Assembly (NCBI RefSeq): GCF_000812565.1
Contig: NZ_JTAM01000082.1
Coordinates: 1 to 39,490, forward strand
DNA length: 39,490 bases
Reading direction: 5' to 3'
Source: Flammeovirga sp. OC4
GTDB lineage: Bacteria; Bacteroidota; Bacteroidia; Cytophagales; Flammeovirgaceae
Position numbers and translations under genes: made by a program. Within the stretch, counting starts at the first letter, position 1; the number at the start of each line of letters is the position of its first letter. Below the pieces are notes generated by a model. It saw only the letters and a program-made list of their open reading frames with translations. It ran no database searches and was not told the DNA's origin. Shown here in pieces: positions 10,501 to 17,995 of the stretch.

Positions 10501-11476
10501 CTTCAGCAACAACCCTACAATCATTTCTGAATACGATGTTCCTGTAGATGCATGGTACTTCAAGCAAAATGCTTCTCCAGTAATGCCTTATTCTGTATTG
10601 ATGGAAGTTGCTTTACAGCCATGTGGTTTCTTAGGTGCTTACTTGGGATCTACTTTATCAGTGCCAGACAAAGACTTATTCTTCCGTAACCTTGACGGTG
10701 ACGGTGAGATGTTAGTTGATGTTGATCTAAGAGGAAAGACGATCACGAACAAAGTAGTGATGACGTCGCATACCAACCTTGCAGGTACAGTATTACAACG
10801 TTATACTTTCGAACTTTCAGTAGACGGTACAGTATTCTACGTAGGTTCATCTTCATTCGGATTCTTTACAGTAGCCGATCTTTCTAGCCAAGCAGGTTTA
10901 GACTCAGGTGAGAAAGTACCAGCATGGAAAGACGTAACAGACTATGACCAATCGAAAGCCATCACTTTCAACTTGGATTCATTATTCGGTAAAATGAAGT
11001 TGTACAAGTCTACTAACCCAGCTTCACCAAGATTACACTTGGCAGAAGACCAACTGAACTTGTTAGACAGTGCTACAATCATCAAAGAAGGTGGTAAGTA
11101 CGGTAAAGGTTATATCCACGCCACTCGTGCCATCCATAACTACGATTGGTTCTTCACTTGCCACTTCTACCAAGATCCTGTAATGCCAGGTTCATTGGGT
11201 GTAGAAGCGATCCACCAAGCGGTACAAGTTTGGGCTTTACAACAAGGTTTAGGTGACGGTTTAGCGAACGTTGGTTTCAACCACCACGCTCCAAACAAAA
11301 CCGTTTGGAAATACAGAGGTCAAATCCTTCAAGGTGACCCAACAATGAACTTGGATTGCCATATCAAAGAAGTAACAAAGGAAAACGGTAAAGTCGTAAT
11401 CCTTGTGGATGCGAACCTTTGGAAAGGCGATTTGAGAATCTATGAATTAACGGACCTTTCTTTAGTAATCGGTTAA
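4541..11476 (+). CDS. pfaC: PUFA synthase subunit PfaC with embedded acyltransferase (KS-CLF-AT-DH-DH)
   Basis: 2311 residues from the ATG at 4541; an in-frame upstream start at 4472 adds 23 residues without homology and overlaps the repeat. Domains: ketosynthase with DAACASS (Cys200), His336 and His374; a chain-length factor whose matching site reads SSNEN without Cys (near residue 670); an acyltransferase with GYSMGE (Ser1147) and His1275; then two double-hotdog FabA-like dehydratases, each an inactive half followed by a half with the catalytic motif (CHFRDD, His1804; CHFYQDPVMPGSLG, His2208). In gammaproteobacterial clusters the AT is on a separate PfaB. Here it sits inside PfaC, as in myxobacterial Pfa3, but no C-terminal acylglycerolphosphate acyltransferase is seen. 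The protein elongates and dehydrates the chain carried by PfaA. Confidence 0.95.
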   Translation: MSKKDKIAVIGMGGLFPGSATLDTFWNNLLENKDLVTLSDEKTFGQDPLRLYHTEKGKLDKCYAIRGGYVRDFDFDPSDYKIQKNLLAKQDDQFKWSLYVAQQALKDSGYWQNTQDKNCGVIVGNLSFPTRRSRQIFSPIYADMAGKVFTELTGEEVKVPFANTNYDANIHETLLTNSPSALIAQAVGLTSTNYSLDAACASSLYAIKLAIDELQLGKADMMLAGAVSGADPLFIHMGFSYFHAYARMNEKSAPLDNTSGGLTSSEGAGMVVLKRLSDAQKDGDKILAVIDGVGLSNDGKGKFLLSPNPKGQKLSFERAYKGTNLTPAEIDYLECHATGTPLGDTTEINSISDFFAQEEVRPPFLGSVKSNMGHLLTAAGMTGMLKVILAMQKKFIPATIKIDGAVHSNDQKVGRDQMMLENKEWPQKGELPHAGINAFGFGGTNAHMILSAYDEKVEVEKEQITSPKQPLSIVGMDLHFGGCASLEDFYLSLYQGQQFFKDLPANRWKGMEELETLKKGLGLEDIKRLKGAWLEEFDLDILRFKIQPKEAERLTLQQTLMLTVADRALHDAGLKELEGKGANIAVLTAMESELEIHHRMGRWDLIWQVEKALEMAGLDMEVKKKDALSDVLKNSVFEAFEDHSPSEHTGFIGNIISSRVSALWDFTGPSFTISSNENAVYKALDVARNMLALGEVDAVVVGAIDLSGSMEGVLSRHVLNPVNTGDISFGWNTETNGWNIGEGAGAIVIKRAEDAKNDRVYAQIDDVAIVQSDLSSLNGEINAQAVAKGAEELLQSNGLDASDIGLLEVSASGIASEDKAEIEGLTSVYQSKEEKLTCALGSAKATVGHTFSASGIASIIRSALALYHRFIPASPQWSGPKFEEKFKNTPFYVPQVSSPWVIEEGKDTLRAAISGLATDGSSAHVLMSEGTHPQLDERSPYLAKGGERLFPLSIERPAGINEQLLGVLTDVETLGFNETSDKLCEAFNPNAPIKPIFVAKSEKELMRDVAFFQAHMKDAYKGKKALQMPTGSYYNPNPISKDAKVAMMYPGSGAAYQGFGASLLQMFPTLYDHINNSVNHPNRAFFTEFLYPRSLTKPTAEEVKKQEESLGTNALPVMAIGVAFASAYTKLLQDILKVKSDSLAGYSMGETSSLWYSQGFWDTHLVDEKFLESNIFSEVVGGPMTILGEEWKMDAATAKEKWRSRLITLNAKTLGYNTLEDWFRGEVEGKYERVYLTFINTDSEIIISGDNDILEEIMKKHALSSVTLTINNCVHHPFISRVTDEFITMHHLPLQKEITQTVYSGVTQKPIALNEDAIAKNAKDVCCEEVNLPKLIRSMHADGHELFIEVGANATLSRWIGEILKDKEHATIATDRKGSDSLKSFMGMVAQLLGQGVELDLQAIIAKTSTKGIQRKKIYKTLHTGGNRFEEFALTAENKAAFINSTNRVNTAEPVLAGEEFDMFALSEEKEEQTTTKDMDKNSTLDVIENKVKQKIAENGLALYDFDAPDYKASKKDAIWNEQDLLTFATGKISDVFGPEYSIIDTYPCRVMLPMPPYLLVSRVTKLNAKTNEYKPSSLTTEYDIPYNSWFATDGQIPWAVAVESGQCDLLLISYLGIDFQNKGEYKYRLLDCTLTFLDDLPFEGQTLRYDISIDSYVRNGNNLLFFFRYDCYVEDRMVLKMRGGCAGFFNEADLAEGQGVVYKPEELEERNNRKKQFFEPLLHCDKTTFNQEELLALTQGDLAGVFGSDYNTLGRNKSLRLPPKDILMLDRITKLDIKGGHAGLGWIEAEKDLKADDWYFPCHFRDDEVLAGSLQAEGGGQLLRFLMLYMGMQRLTKDARFQPVLDIPQKVRCRKEVNAKDGKLIYRMDVKEVGLVPEPYVVADLEIVYDGLSSVYFENLGLRLQEKDNPQYKKDLANTNHGVYVKPVNKPVLLDEGDITQFALGPVYKCFGDEYKVFEGRSLSRQPNTDLQVISRVLSISNERHDFSNNPTIISEYDVPVDAWYFKQNASPVMPYSVLMEVALQPCGFLGAYLGSTLSVPDKDLFFRNLDGDGEMLVDVDLRGKTITNKVVMTSHTNLAGTVLQRYTFELSVDGTVFYVGSSSFGFFTVADLSSQAGLDSGEKVPAWKDVTDYDQSKAITFNLDSLFGKMKLYKSTNPASPRLHLAEDQLNLLDSATIIKEGGKYGKGYIHATRAIHNYDWFFTCHFYQDPVMPGSLGVEAIHQAVQVWALQQGLGDGLANVGFNHHAPNKTVWKYRGQILQGDPTMNLDCHIKEVTKENGKVVILVDANLWKGDLRIYELTDLSLVIG

Positions 11477-11484
11477 TTTCAACC

Positions 11485-11524
11485 GCATCATCAGCCCATG
11501 ATTTAAATCATGGGCTGATGATGC
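11485..11524. repeat. 40-bp perfect palindrome downstream of pfaC
   Basis: Two perfect 20-bp arms meet at CATGATTT|AAATCATG, starting 8 bases after the pfaC stop codon. The GCCCATGA...TCATGGGC sequence matches the family seen at 23335, 29664 and 34170. There is no T-run, so it is more likely a REP-type or mRNA-stabilising hairpin than an intrinsic terminator. Confidence 0.8.
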
Positions 11525-11525
11525 C

Positions 11526-11677
11526 TATATCGCAAGTGTTAAGCCGACAGGCGTCACTTGTGATGACACATTGGCGAAGTCTCCTGACTTCGAAATAAAC
11601 ACAAAGTAGGATTCGAAGTCGGGAGACTTCGCCAATAAACAGTTCCAAGTGACGCTAGCGCTTAACACTTGAAACAT
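11526..11677. repeat. Composite bipartite palindromic repeat (BIME-like), copy B, upstream of pfaD
   Basis: Nearly identical in order and sequence to 4314-4472: CAAGTG hairpin with core AAGCCGACAGGCGT, spacer TGATGACACATT, arm GGCGAAGTCTCCTGACTTCG, centre, inverted arm, inverted CAAGTG hairpin ending at 11671. The centres differ between copies. It ends about 30 bases before pfaD. Confidence 0.85.
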
Positions 11678-11708
11678 ATTGATAACACTTAATTATTCAT
11701 TCAAAAAG

Positions 11709-13340
11709 ATGAATACGACATTGACAAAAAACAACGGCTTAAAAATAGCAGCCAAGTCCACATCAAAGTGGTTTGGTGCTTCAAGCTTTGCAAAATATAC
11801 AACGGAGGAGATCAAGCAGCAGTTTGAGAAATTAGACAAACAGCTTTTTGTGATCAGAAACCAAGAAGGTACAGTAGGTGTAGCGGATGGAATGGGAACA
11901 GCCTCTTCATCGGATTTACAGTCTGCAGAACTATTAGCCAACATTCCAGCTTATGCTCCAGAAGCATTGGGTGATCCTTCATTCAGAGCGGCGTATGGTT
12001 TGAAATATAACTATATGGGCGGTGCAATGGCCAACGGTATTTCTTCGGAAGACCTAGTGATTGCATTGGGTAAAGCAGGAATGTTATGTTCATTTGGTGC
12101 AGGTGGATTGATCCCTTCAAGAATTGAGCAGGCGATCGACAAAATCCAAGCGGCACTACCGAACGGACCGTATGCATTCAACTTGATTCACTCACCGAAC
12201 GAGGTAGCTTTAGAGCGTGAAGCTTGTGAGTTGTTCTTAAAGCGTGGTGTGAAAGTGATTGAAGCGTCTGCATTTATGGACTTAACACCATTTGTAGTGA
12301 AGTTCAGAGCGGCAGGGTTACGCAAAAACGCGGATGGATTGATCCAGATGGAAAACAAGATCATCGCTAAAGTATCTCGTTTAGAAGTAGCAGAGAAATT
12401 CATGCGTCCAGCTCCAAAGTCGATCTTAGACAAGTTGGTAGCAGAAGGACAGATTACGGCTGAGCAAGCGACATTGGCATTATCAGTACCAATGGCAGAC
12501 GACATCACTGTAGAAGCGGATTCGGGTGGACATACAGACAATAGACCGTTGGTATCTTTATTACCGTCAGTGTTATTGTTAAGAAACAGAATCCAAGAAG
12601 AATTGAACTACCCTGAGCAAGTACGTGTAGGTGCTGCAGGTGGTATCTCAACGCCTCAATCGGTATTAGCGGCTTTCGCTATGGGAGCGGCGTTTGTAGT
12701 AACAGGTTCAATCAACCAAGCATGTTTAGAGTCAGGTGCATCAGACCACTCTCGTAAGGTGTTAGCACAAGCGGGAATGACAGACATCATGATGGCGCCA
12801 GCATCAGATATGTTTGAGTTGGGAGTGAAACTACAAGTGTTGAAGAAGGGAACATTGTTCGCTTTAAGAGCACAAAAATTATATGATACGTACATCGCTT
12901 ATGACGGCATCGATGCGATTCCAGCCAAAGAGCGTACAACGTTAGAAAAGACCGTCTTCCAAGATACTTTAGAGAACATCTGGAAGATGTGTATTGAGTT
13001 TTTCCAAGAGCGTGATCCAGAGCAAATCACAAGATCAGAAAACAATCCAAAGCGTAAGATGGCATTGATCTTCCGTTGGTACTTAGGACTTTCTTCATCA
13101 TGGGCAAACCGTGGTGTGAAAGGCAGAGAGTTGGATTACCAAATCTGGTGTGGTCCTGCCATGGGTGCATTCAACGAGTGGGTAAAAGGTACTCCTCTTG
13201 AAAACTGGGAAAACCGTAAAGCAGTAGACGTTGCTCATTCATTGTTCAACGGTGCAGCTTACTTGTACAGATTGCAATACTTAGAAATGCAAGGCGTACA
13301 AATCGACGGCAAATTCAAAGCAGCAAGTGTGAAATATTAA
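11709..13340 (+). CDS. pfaD: PUFA synthase enoyl reductase PfaD
   Basis: 543 residues from the ATG at 11709. A TTG ten codons upstream, next to the repeat, is less likely. The protein matches the PfaD family: a flavin (FMN) TIM-barrel enoyl reductase related to nitronate monooxygenase/2-nitropropane dioxygenase, with glycine-rich segments GVADGMG, AAGGISTPQS and MGAAFVVTGSINQ. The C-terminal part (GRELDYQIWCGPAMGAFNEW) is characteristic of PfaD. The length matches the usual ~540 residues. It reduces the enoyl intermediates of PUFA synthesis. It is the last gene of the pfa series and is followed by a strong terminator. Confidence 0.95.
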   Translation: MNTTLTKNNGLKIAAKSTSKWFGASSFAKYTTEEIKQQFEKLDKQLFVIRNQEGTVGVADGMGTASSSDLQSAELLANIPAYAPEALGDPSFRAAYGLKYNYMGGAMANGISSEDLVIALGKAGMLCSFGAGGLIPSRIEQAIDKIQAALPNGPYAFNLIHSPNEVALEREACELFLKRGVKVIEASAFMDLTPFVVKFRAAGLRKNADGLIQMENKIIAKVSRLEVAEKFMRPAPKSILDKLVAEGQITAEQATLALSVPMADDITVEADSGGHTDNRPLVSLLPSVLLLRNRIQEELNYPEQVRVGAAGGISTPQSVLAAFAMGAAFVVTGSINQACLESGASDHSRKVLAQAGMTDIMMAPASDMFELGVKLQVLKKGTLFALRAQKLYDTYIAYDGIDAIPAKERTTLEKTVFQDTLENIWKMCIEFFQERDPEQITRSENNPKRKMALIFRWYLGLSSSWANRGVKGRELDYQIWCGPAMGAFNEWVKGTPLENWENRKAVDVAHSLFNGAAYLYRLQYLEMQGVQIDGKFKAASVKY

Positions 13341-13381
13341 TTCACGCTTCGCTGTTCATTCATATCTTATTTATTCTGATT

Positions 13382-13415
13382 GACCCCGTGGCTTTTGGCG
13401 GCGGGGTCTTTTTTT
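13382..13415 (+). terminator. Intrinsic terminator of the pfa operon
   Basis: GACCCCG (13382-13388) pairs perfectly with CGGGGTC (13402-13408), followed at once by seven Ts, 42 bases after the pfaD stop. It separates pfaD from the convergent NACHT gene. There is no T-run for the opposite strand. Confidence 0.9.
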
Positions 13416-13451
13416 GTCTTTAACAAAAGTGATTCTGATTTATTTTAAGAC

Positions 13452-16055
13452 TTAATAGTTCATTTCTAAACCAGGGAAGAAAAAATCTGTTTGTTTTTCT
13501 TTTTCTTCTGCTCTTTTCACCTCTTGGATTAATTTCTCGAAATTTTTAATATTATAGCAGTAACCTGTAAGAATATTATCAAATACTTCTAAATCATTTA
13601 TATGTTTTCTTACTACACTGTCAATACAATTAGGAATAAAATAGAAATTAATTTTATCAATAGTTTTATTGAACTCAAGGTTCATATCTTTTATTTCCTT
13701 ATTTTTTCTTTTGTGAAAATTAATTAAGCAACTTTTTTTATTAATTAATAACTTTTTTAATGGGAACCCATTATTTATTTTAAGAATACCATAATCATTT
13801 TTATTTTTTTTGAAAATGCTAAGACTGATTTCTAGTGATTTAATTTCGCAACCTAATATTTCTTCGATTTCAGGACCAAAATTAGGTATGCCATTAATGA
13901 AACTATTTAAAGCAGCTAAATCAAGTTCAAATAATGCTACTCTCGCATCAAAAAGGTGATCTGATATATTATTTATTAATTTGAAGGAATCATGTGTTTT
14001 GTATTTTTGAATATTCTTGTAATAATATTTGACATATTCCTTACAATAAGGGAAAAGAATGTGTTTTCGAAAAGATTTGTAATCAATGTCATAACATAGA
14101 TCTATAATACCATAATAAGATTTTGAGTTTTCTTCAGTAGTTAATCTTTTCAATATTTCTCCTTGATTTTCCTTTGTATCTCTACATATAAATTCCGCTG
14201 CAAAATATTCTTGGAGAGTTTTATGTGCCCACTTATATTTTAACCCTTCTTTTTGAAAAATTGGGACTGTGTTAACTAAATCATGAATAAAATTAGGACT
14301 TTCAAATTTTACACCAGGATAAAAATCATTTGCTTTTGTAATAAAACTTTCAAGTTCTTTTTGATTAAACTCTATTTGATTAAGTAATGATGAGAAATAA
14401 GCGATTGCCCTTAGAATTTTATGAAATTCATGTAGTGTTAATCCTGATTCTTTATCTCTTTCAAATCTATCTCCTTTTATAATGTCATGAGCTTGAAATA
14501 ATGCCTCAAAAACTTCCCAATAGAATTCTTGTTTTTGAATTGGAATATTTTCTCTATGTTCAAATTTTTTATATAATAGAGATATTAATAATGGACTTTC
14601 CAAGAATTCTGTTAATTCTTTTCGTTTATCTTTTTTTAGTTGATCAATAAGCTGAAGAGATTTTGTATTGTTATCACCAATTTTTTTTATTAGCTCGAAA
14701 GATTCATCTATTTTCAGTCTGTCAATACTAAATTCCTGAAAGTCACCAAAAGTTTTTAAAGCATTTTCTGGTCTTGATGATATTACAAATAAATTATTAT
14801 TAGCTTTTGAAATAAAGTCAGAAAGATCTTTTGTAACTGCTTTTTTATTTCTTTTTGAGATTTCATCATATCCGTCAAAAAAGAAAATAAAACCACCTCC
14901 AGAAATTAATTTTCTTGTCAAAGTTTCTTCAAGTTTTAAATCTAAAGGTTCTAATTGATTTGTAATTTCTTTTATTATAGAATTTTGGCTATTTAAACTT
15001 CTTAATTCAATAAAAATGGGGATACCTTTATTCTCTATTGTACATGATCGAAAAAGCCATTTTAATATTGTTGATTTGCCCATACCTCCATGATCACAAA
15101 TCAAAACTTTTTTATAATGTGGTATGAAATCATCAGAGAATTTATGTGTTTTTATTTTATGAATTGATTCTTCTTCTGATTTGCATGAAAGAGTCAAAGG
15201 ATAATAGAAATCTTCGATTTTTTTTTGTTGATTTCCAAATACTAGTGTTTGAGATGAAGAATATTTATTCAAAGTTCTTAATAGATATTCTTTAAAACGA
15301 AATTGATAATCTTCTACTCTATTAGTTTCATTATTTACACTTTTAAGTATTGGTTGTAAATAAGTCGTTATAACATTTTCAATTAGAGTATTATCAGTTG
15401 CCGTATATATTTTAAAGAATGACTTTGATATGTTGGAGTACTCTTGAAGTAAAAACTGAAGGTCTTCAGGTATCAACTTACATACATTAATACTTTTAAG
15501 TATATCAATTATTTCATCAAAATGTTTATCTAAATCGATTTGCTTTAAACTTGAATAATTTGAAATAACTTCTTTACATAAAGACTTAACATCTTCACAT
15601 ATTGATTTTTTATTAAAATTTTCGATTAACGTTAAAGTTGTATTAGCAAAACCAGAACTAGTAATAATGTAATAGGTGAAGTTTTTTTTATTAGGTAATA
15701 ACTCCTTATCGATTATTGTATATAAAATAAACTTCAAAATTTCTTTTAATAATTGAGGCTTTGTTAGTCTAGTTTTTAATTTTTTACATTGAATTAAACC
15801 ACTTATCTCACCCTTAAAATATAGTGTAGAATCAAAGCCTTTTTCTCCTACTCCTGACATCAGATTGATATTATCAAACTTACTAGAAAGACTTATATCA
15901 TCATATTTTATCTGCTCTTTAAAAATTAAATAACATAATGTTTCAAATTCTCTATCATCTAGTTCATTTAATGGGAAGTTTCCATTGTAAATAGTGGGTT
16001 TATTTGCGTTTTTTTTTATTTCTGCAATTTCTTTCTCAGTGATTTTTTGTAACAT
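13452..16055 (-). CDS. Mrr-like restriction nuclease - NACHT ATPase fusion (candidate defence effector/sensor)
   Basis: 867 residues. The N-terminal ~130 residues look like a PD-(D/E)XK nuclease of the Mrr_cat type: DDREFETLCYLIF helix, GEKGFDS (Asp75) and LIQCKK (Gln89, Lys91). A NACHT-type STAND NTPase follows, with Walker A GGMGKST (323-329), an extended Walker B FIFFFDGYDEI (389-399), a FVISSRPEN sensor strand, and the winged-helix signature KWAHKTLQEYFAAEFI. The last ~200 residues match nothing I recognise and may be the sensor. In bacterial NACHT proteins such nuclease fusions are antiphage effectors triggered on recognition of a phage component; that role is inferred here. It lies 118 bp downstream of the SIR2-like gene on the same strand. 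The DNA is visibly more AT-rich than pfa. Confidence 0.82.
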   Translation of the reverse strand: MLQKITEKEIAEIKKNANKPTIYNGNFPLNELDDREFETLCYLIFKEQIKYDDISLSSKFDNINLMSGVGEKGFDSTLYFKGEISGLIQCKKLKTRLTKPQLLKEILKFILYTIIDKELLPNKKNFTYYIITSSGFANTTLTLIENFNKKSICEDVKSLCKEVISNYSSLKQIDLDKHFDEIIDILKSINVCKLIPEDLQFLLQEYSNISKSFFKIYTATDNTLIENVITTYLQPILKSVNNETNRVEDYQFRFKEYLLRTLNKYSSSQTLVFGNQQKKIEDFYYPLTLSCKSEEESIHKIKTHKFSDDFIPHYKKVLICDHGGMGKSTILKWLFRSCTIENKGIPIFIELRSLNSQNSIIKEITNQLEPLDLKLEETLTRKLISGGGFIFFFDGYDEISKRNKKAVTKDLSDFISKANNNLFVISSRPENALKTFGDFQEFSIDRLKIDESFELIKKIGDNNTKSLQLIDQLKKDKRKELTEFLESPLLISLLYKKFEHRENIPIQKQEFYWEVFEALFQAHDIIKGDRFERDKESGLTLHEFHKILRAIAYFSSLLNQIEFNQKELESFITKANDFYPGVKFESPNFIHDLVNTVPIFQKEGLKYKWAHKTLQEYFAAEFICRDTKENQGEILKRLTTEENSKSYYGIIDLCYDIDYKSFRKHILFPYCKEYVKYYYKNIQKYKTHDSFKLINNISDHLFDARVALFELDLAALNSFINGIPNFGPEIEEILGCEIKSLEISLSIFKKNKNDYGILKINNGFPLKKLLINKKSCLINFHKRKNKEIKDMNLEFNKTIDKINFYFIPNCIDSVVRKHINDLEVFDNILTGYCYNIKNFEKLIQEVKRAEEKEKQTDFFFPGLEMNY

Positions 16056-16152
16056 AAAATGTATAAATAATTATATAAAAAATAAGTCCTTATCTTGTTT
16101 GATAAAGAAATTTATTTGAATTAGAGATAATACTAAATTGTAAAAAAGATTG

Positions 16153-16186
16153 AATTTGGAATTTTTTTAAGTTCTAATTCCAAATT
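16153..16186 (-). terminator. Hairpin at the SIR2-like gene 3' end, possible internal terminator
   Basis: AATTTGGAATT and AATTCCAAATT form a perfect 11-bp stem overlapping the stop of the SIR2-like gene. On the minus strand a TTTTTT run follows within about five bases. It could uncouple or attenuate transcription between the SIR2-like and NACHT genes. Confidence 0.5.
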
Positions 16187-17130
16187 AGTTTGTATTGGAT
16201 ATCATAGTTTTCTACTTCAATTACCTTAATGCCAACAGATTCTAAGAAGAACTTTTTTCCATTATAATTTTTGTCGGATTCGTTTCTTGTTGTAATGTAC
16301 CAACCTAGTTTTTTTCGCTCAGGAAAGCGTTGAAAGTATTTTGCTCTTTCAATTAATAGCCACCTTAAGAATACTTCATTTTCCTCTAATCCAAGCCCTA
16401 AAATGAATAGTGATTTATTAAATAATATATGTAACCATGTTTTTTGTCCAATCCAGTTGTTTTGATTTTTTCCTGTAAATGCTATTTCTTCATAATTACT
16501 ATGAATCATTTTTCTTGCTCGTTCAACATTTCCCATATATTGAGATAATCCTAATTTGATACTTCTATGATACTTTACCATTCCATTAGGGTACCAAATG
16601 CCAAAACCATCAGTAGGGTTTTCAAGATTTCTATCACTATGGTAACAACTCCAAGGGTAAAAGTCGGTAAATCCTTTCTTTTCTGTTTTATGGAATTCTA
16701 AATTTGAAGATTTTGCAATTAAATCATCAAAATTAGTTGTAAGAATTGGAGCATTTAGTTCTCTTATTTTATCAATTATAATATTTTGCTTTTGATCGGG
16801 TTCCCATGGTGACATTTTTTCCTTAACAATCTTTTGTAGATTTGAACTAAAGTTACTTTTGTGAAAGTTTTGAATTTCTATTGCATCATAGAATTCAGTG
16901 AAAGAAATCCCTGAAAATATTTCATTTTGCTGGAATTCCTTTTTTGAAAAAGTATTCCATAATTCAAGAAGAAGACTTTCCCATGAAAGGTTGTCATTTT
17001 TATAGTATCTGTTTATACCATTTCCTATAACAAATGAAATATCTTCTCTATTATTCGATATTATATCTTTTACAGATTCTACCGAGTGATAATCGATCAA
17101 ACTGATATCATTCTTATTTTGAAGTTTCAT
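16174..17130 (-). CDS. SIR2-like domain protein (candidate NADase partner of the NACHT gene)
   Basis: 318 residues. SIR2-fold signatures: a nucleotide-binding segment FVIGNGINRYY (residues 33-43), APILTTNFDDLI with Asn133 and Asp135, VKYHRSI with His188 at the position of the catalytic HG motif, and SLFILGLGLEENEVFLRWLL near residue 240. This resembles the SIR2-like domains of antiphage systems (for example ThsA, Dsr and Avs5 families) rather than housekeeping deacetylases: I see no zinc-binding Cys pairs. Such domains cleave NAD+ on activation. It is the first gene of a two-gene minus-strand unit with the nuclease-NACHT gene. NADase activity and phage function are inferred. Confidence 0.8.
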   Translation of the reverse strand: MKLQNKNDISLIDYHSVESVKDIISNNREDISFVIGNGINRYYKNDNLSWESLLLELWNTFSKKEFQQNEIFSGISFTEFYDAIEIQNFHKSNFSSNLQKIVKEKMSPWEPDQKQNIIIDKIRELNAPILTTNFDDLIAKSSNLEFHKTEKKGFTDFYPWSCYHSDRNLENPTDGFGIWYPNGMVKYHRSIKLGLSQYMGNVERARKMIHSNYEEIAFTGKNQNNWIGQKTWLHILFNKSLFILGLGLEENEVFLRWLLIERAKYFQRFPERKKLGWYITTRNESDKNYNGKKFFLESVGIKVIEVENYDIQYKLIWN

Positions 17131-17666
17131 GTTTGAGAGAGTTGGTTAATTTTTAACTCATCATAAGTGCCAAATAAAAAATCAACTTTAACTAAGTCGA
17201 AAATCTTTTTAATCGACAACCAAAAAATCTAATTACTCTAGAGGTTCCAGTTATTATTTGATTCGTTGTAGTTTGTGTTACAAATTAGCTTTTAAAAAGC
17301 TTCAAAGCAAACAATTCAATTAAGAAATACGAAAAAAGAAAGGGTTTTTGAGGTGAGAGGCGTTTTGAGGTGAGAGGCGTTTTGAGGTAAGAGGTAAGAA
17401 TGAAGAGGGAAGAGGTCTTGTGTTTCGTTAGCCGTTGCAGGCAACGCTTTTACTTGTGTGATTTATTAGGTTAGTGCTATTATTGGAAGTTTACCGTTTT
17501 GTATAGCTACAATGCTTTGTGGCTTGCGGACCATTTTTGAGGTAAGAGGTGTTTTGAGGTAAGAAGGAAGAGGGAAGAGGTGCTTGTGATTTGTAAGTCG
17601 TTACAGGCAACGCATCTATATGTATTGTTACAACGTTGACGATATATTAGAACGGGAATATATCTT
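17131..17666. repeat. Intergenic region with purine-rich direct repeats
   Basis: There is no gene. At 17346-17419 and 17534-17580 the plus strand carries tandem TTTTGAGGTRAGAGG motifs followed by GAAGAGGGAAGAGG. Each block leads into a short hairpin, CGTTGCAGGCAACG at 17433-17446 and a weaker version at 17599-17612. Related purine tracts occur at 19498-19540 and 23226-23265. The segment 17468-17503 recurs at 18515-18550 with one difference. Confidence 0.65.
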
Positions 17667-17984
17667 TTACTCCGCAGAGGAAATTGTCATTTTAAGCCCC
17701 ATGGCATTGAGCATTTTTATGAATGTACTCAATTTTGGATCAGATTTACTGTTGATAATTTGATTGATATTCCCTCTATTTAACCCTGTAGTATCTGCAA
17801 TTTTCTTTACGCCCGTTGCTTTTGCCACTTCTTTGATTGCCTCCATCAATTCGGTTGTGTCACCTCCTTCAATTGTTTCAAAAAGAAATGAATCCACCGT
17901 TTCATCTTCCGTTAAATAATCAGAAGGATTAAATGGAGTAGAATTGAGCATTAAGTCGAGATCTTTTTCCGCTGATGATTCCAT
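17667..17984 (-). CDS. HigA-type antitoxin (HI1420 family), HTH
   Basis: 105 residues. It matches the addiction-module antidote family typified by HI1420: an N-terminal FNPSDYLTEDETVDSFL segment, then a Xre-like helix-turn-helix (GVKKIADTTGLNRGNINQIIN) and LSTFIKMLNAMGLKM. It should bind and neutralise the toxin encoded 11 bp upstream and repress their shared promoter. The toxin-first order is typical for this family. Confidence 0.85.
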   Translation of the reverse strand: MESSAEKDLDLMLNSTPFNPSDYLTEDETVDSFLFETIEGGDTTELMEAIKEVAKATGVKKIADTTGLNRGNINQIINSKSDPKLSTFIKMLNAMGLKMTISSAE

Positions 17985-17995
17985 GATTCAAATAT

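Noticed and set aside
11679-11709. TTG start giving a longer PfaD
   Set aside because: It adds ten residues from the repeat edge; the ATG at 11709 precedes the recognisable PfaD sequence.
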